A DNA stretch of 64,000 nt from Kribbella rubisoli (GTDB lineage Bacteria > Actinomycetota > Actinomycetes > Propionibacteriales > Kribbellaceae), in the NCBI RefSeq assembly GCF_004217145.1, contig NZ_SHKR01000017.1, positions 457,662 to 521,661 on the forward strand. The letters are read 5' to 3'. Made by a program: the position numbers and the translations under genes. Positions within the stretch are counted from its first letter, which is position 1, and every line of letters begins with the position of its first letter. The notes below the pieces were generated by a model, which saw only the letters and a list, made by a program, of their open reading frames with translations, ran no database searches and had not been told where the DNA came from. This document shows, one piece after another, positions 61,737-64,000 of this stretch.

Positions 61737-61964
61737 ATGGCTACCCGGAGAGCTACTGCGACCCGTTCCCGCGCGGTCACGATCATTGTTGTCGTCTGGC
61801 TTCTGATCGGCCTGGCGGCCGCGGCCCAGCGCCACTACTTCGAGAGTTCACGGACTTCGTGTGCCAAGGTCGGGACGGTGCTCGTCACGATCGTCGCCGG
61901 CCCGCTCAACTACATCGGCGCCAACCCGAAGATCGACTGCAGCACACCTCAGCCGTCGCGGTGA
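61737..61964 (+). CDS. Small membrane protein
   Basis: 75 aa with a single helix (AVTIIVVVWLLIGLAAAA) after a basic N-terminus, and two cysteines outside it (SCAKVG, DCST). Possible anchor or peptide; unknown family. Confidence 0.6.
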   Translation: MATRRATATRSRAVTIIVVVWLLIGLAAAAQRHYFESSRTSCAKVGTVLVTIVAGPLNYIGANPKIDCSTPQPSR

Positions 61965-62030
61965 TCCTGCTCCAGCGAGCCGTGTCCGCCGTACCGTTCC
62001 AGCAAGAACTGGATCGGGAGGGACACCGAC

Positions 62031-63344
62031 ATGCTGGAAGAGGAGATCACGGCGGATCTCGAGAGATTCAACGTGCCCGGCGCGAGCTGGGTGGTGATCG
62101 AGGACGGTGCTGTCCACGAGACCGGTACGGCCGGTCTGGTGGAGGCCGGGGGATCTCGGGCCGTCGCGCCGGACACATTGTTCCAGGCCGCGTCGATCAG
62201 CAAGCCGATCGCCGTACTGGCGATGCTGCGGCTGGTCGATCGCGGCCTGCTCGACCTCGACGAGGACGTCAACGAAAAGCTCACGTCGTGGCAGATCCCA
62301 CCGACGGGGGCGTGGCAACCTGTCGTGACACTGCGGCAGTTGGCCAGCCATAGCGCTGGACTGACGGTCCACGGCTTTCCTGGGTACGCCGAGGGAGCCG
62401 CGCTGCCCACAACGGTGCAGATCCTCGATGGCGTTCGACCGACCAACACCTTCGGCGTACGCGTCGACCTCGTGCCAGGCACACAGTTCCGGTACGCCGG
62501 CGGCGGCACGATCGTCATGCAGCAACTCCTCGAGGACGTCACTCGTAAGCCGTTCCGTGAACTGGTTCGCGAGCTCGTGCTTGAGCCGCTGGGCATGTCC
62601 GACAGCGACTATGCGCACCCGCTGCCTCCAGGGCTCCACGCCAGGGCCGCCGTTGCGCACGACGAGCGTGGTCGCCCACTCGACGGCCGTTGGCACGCCT
62701 ACCCAGAACTGGCTGCCGCCGGCCTGTGGACGACTCCAACGGACCTCGCCAAGGCAGCCATCGGCGTGCAGAGGATGTACGCCGGAGCTGATGATGCACT
62801 GTTGCCGCCCGAGCTCGCACGGGAGATGTTGACGCACCAGATCGCCGCAGGACAGCGAATCGGCGGGCTGGGGCACCTGGGACTCGGGTTCTTCCTCAAT
62901 GACTCCGGCCAACGGTTCGGGCACAGCGGGGGCAACGCCGGATTCCGCTGTCACCTGCTGGCAGATCGCGACACCGGACAGGGCGCTGTAGTCATGACGA
63001 ACGGCGACAACGGCGGGTGGGTCGTACAGAACGCGTTCGCTGCGGTCGCCGCGGCGTACGGCTGGGAGGGATACCCAGGTGAGGTGGAGGCGCCGGATCT
63101 GCCGAGTGACGAGGTCCTGGCAGAGCTGGCTGGTACTTACCGGCTGGACGGCAGAGTGCCGTTCACTGTTGAGCGCTGGGGGAGCGGGCTCGAGGTGACG
63201 TTCGATCGTCAGCCCTCGCAGCTGTTCATGGCGAGGTCGGCGACGAGCTTCAGCGCGGCGGAAACCGAATCAGGGTTCGAGGTACGCGACGGCGGACTGG
63301 TCTTCGCGCAGGAGGGAGTCGTGCTCGACTGCGTCCGGGAATAG
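62031..63344 (+). CDS. Beta-lactamase-family serine hydrolase
   Basis: 437 aa, GGGAGG about 9 bases upstream. Serine-fold motifs: SxxK in ASISKPIAVL, YAGGG-type tyrosine motif (RYAGGGTIVM) and HSGGN near residue 300, fitting class C/PBP4-like esterases. No signal peptide, so cytoplasmic. A C-terminal beta domain follows (about residue 350 on). Ends before the rRNA promoter region. Confidence 0.88.
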   Translation: MLEEEITADLERFNVPGASWVVIEDGAVHETGTAGLVEAGGSRAVAPDTLFQAASISKPIAVLAMLRLVDRGLLDLDEDVNEKLTSWQIPPTGAWQPVVTLRQLASHSAGLTVHGFPGYAEGAALPTTVQILDGVRPTNTFGVRVDLVPGTQFRYAGGGTIVMQQLLEDVTRKPFRELVRELVLEPLGMSDSDYAHPLPPGLHARAAVAHDERGRPLDGRWHAYPELAAAGLWTTPTDLAKAAIGVQRMYAGADDALLPPELAREMLTHQIAAGQRIGGLGHLGLGFFLNDSGQRFGHSGGNAGFRCHLLADRDTGQGAVVMTNGDNGGWVVQNAFAAVAAAYGWEGYPGEVEAPDLPSDEVLAELAGTYRLDGRVPFTVERWGSGLEVTFDRQPSQLFMARSATSFSAAETESGFEVRDGGLVFAQEGVVLDCVRE

Positions 63345-63460
63345 CCTCCGGGGACGTCGGGTTACACCTGATGCCGTCCGGTTCGTGACCCCGGGCCTCA
63401 ACCTAAGCCGCTACGAGCGGCCACTCGCCGAGAGGCGTCTCCTGGACGGTGCGGTACTTG

Positions 63461-63496
63461 ACGAGGTGGGAGCCGGCTGACCGGCTCCCACCTCGT
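63461..63496. terminator. Terminator ahead of the rRNA operon
   Basis: 16-bp perfect stem ACGAGGTGGGAGCCGG / CCGGCTCCCACCTCGT with loop CTGA, then TGTC. It shields the rRNA promoters from upstream reading. Confidence 0.85.
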
Positions 63497-63666
63497 TGTC
63501 ACCCTCGCGAAAACGACTTGTGTGGGTGCGGCATGATGGAAGTGTCGCTCGCGGACACGTGAGTGAGTGATGTGACCAGAGGGATCTGCACTGCTTCCCT
63601 CGACGTCGGTTCGCCGGTGTCGAGGACGGGTGCCGAGGAGCTCGGACGAGGGTCCGGGACCCCGAT

Positions 63667-63696
63667 TTGCATCCGCACCATGAATGTCAGTAATGT
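63667..63696 (+). promoter_or_regulatory. Possible upstream rRNA promoter
   Basis: TTGCAT, 18 bases, TAATGT. A fair match to the housekeeping consensus; rRNA operons often have two or more promoters. Confidence 0.4.
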
Positions 63697-63836
63697 TCTT
63701 CTTGTTGGAGCGAGGCGCAGGACGCGAAAGCGGCCGGCCCTTCAACAAACTCCCTGAAGGTCCTGGTAGCCGAAACACGCCCCGGTGGGTTTCGGACACT
63801 GAGACACGCAGAGAGACTGAATCGAAAAAGGCCGAT

Positions 63837-63865
63837 TTGACCGGCTGGAAGCGAAACAGTAAAGT
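63837..63865 (+). promoter_or_regulatory. rRNA operon promoter
   Basis: TTGACC (63837-63842), exactly 17 bases, then TAAAGT (63860-63865): a strong actinobacterial housekeeping promoter. It directly precedes an rRNA-type leader. Confidence 0.85.
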
Positions 63866-63871
63866 AGGGCG

Positions 63872-64000
63872 AGTTGCCCCGGAGCTTCAAACGAAAGTCT
63901 GAAGCGCGGTGTGCGTCCGATTCTTGAGAACTCAACAGCGTGCCGAAAGTCAATGCCGAAAGATGCATTAACCCCGTGCATGGGCTTCGGATGATTTCTG
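63872..64000 (+). ncRNA. rRNA operon leader (5' end; 16S lies outside the window)
   Basis: Starts about 7 bases after the -10. It has a hairpin GCTTCA (63884-63889)/TGAAGC (63900-63905) and the actinobacterial leader sequence CTTGAGAACTCAACAGCGTG, a boxA-like antitermination or processing region. The 16S sequence itself is not reached. Confidence 0.75.

Larger units (their letters stand above)
63345..63836. other. Intergenic region upstream of the rRNA operon
   Basis: About 490 bases with no supportable gene; short reading frames here are low in quality. It holds a terminator at 63461-63496 and a weaker promoter-like pair at 63667-63696. Confidence 0.6.

Overview
The window is 64 kb of high-GC chromosome from an actinobacterium of the Propionibacteriales type; gene content and style point to Kribbella or a close relative, but this is a judgement from memory and not from a search. 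Genes are dense, many pairs overlap by ATGA, and the lexA-LysM-nrdR neighbourhood, HflX, NrdJ and the rRNA leader are typically actinobacterial. I saw no CRISPR array, prophage, transposase or tRNA gene.

Region 1 (1-4727): a class III aminotransferase, then convergent to it a glutamate-type polar amino acid ABC transporter (ATPase, lipoprotein, two permeases). Region 2 (4870-15882): a propane (mim/prm-type) soluble di-iron monooxygenase locus. A divergent MimR-like activator faces an eight-gene-plus run: hydroxylase large subunit, reductase, hydroxylase small subunit, coupling protein, amidohydrolase, MIP18/DUF59-type protein, zinc alcohol dehydrogenase, dedicated GroEL, a 64-aa unknown and an ArsR-type regulator. 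The set covers oxidation of the alkane, oxidation of the alcohol, and folding/assembly of the enzyme.

Region 3 (15818-25759): a Tat-exported amidohydrolase, miaB with a kinase-like phosphotransferase, a LamG/metallophosphoesterase, Nudix and GNAT enzymes, an orphan MT0933-type antitoxin-like protein, a tiny SGGDVE-repeat protein, miaA, and an ECF sigma factor with its putative membrane anti-sigma partner. Region 4 (25830-32893): secreted gamma-glutamyltransferase, then a compact amino-acid salvage locus (M20 peptidase, COG3375-type GNAT, SIS protein, N-acyl/N-succinyl amino acid racemase, D-aminoacylase). Together these look like a route for turning D-amino acids into L-amino acids by N-acylation, racemisation and deacylation.

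Region 5 (32886-48915): dapF, hflX, an M6 secreted metalloprotease, a two-component system, a fused SecDF, a DinG helicase translationally coupled to an ATP-dependent DNA ligase, glutathione peroxidase and lexA. Region 6 (48916-57480): lexA and a LysM division-inhibitor-like gene share an intergenic region with four LexA-box matches in two pairs. The usual neighbour nrdR is displaced about 4 kb by five inserted genes and is followed by nrdJ (class II ribonucleotide reductase).

Region 7 (57703-64000): an aldo/keto reductase, then a cluster of small poorly known genes including a 209-aa protein with CHAT/caspase-like His-Gly and Asp-x-Cys motifs next to a membrane-anchored helical protein, an HTH protein, a KTSC protein and a serine hydrolase. 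The window closes with a strong terminator, a clear rRNA-type promoter and an rRNA leader; the 16S gene should begin just beyond the end.
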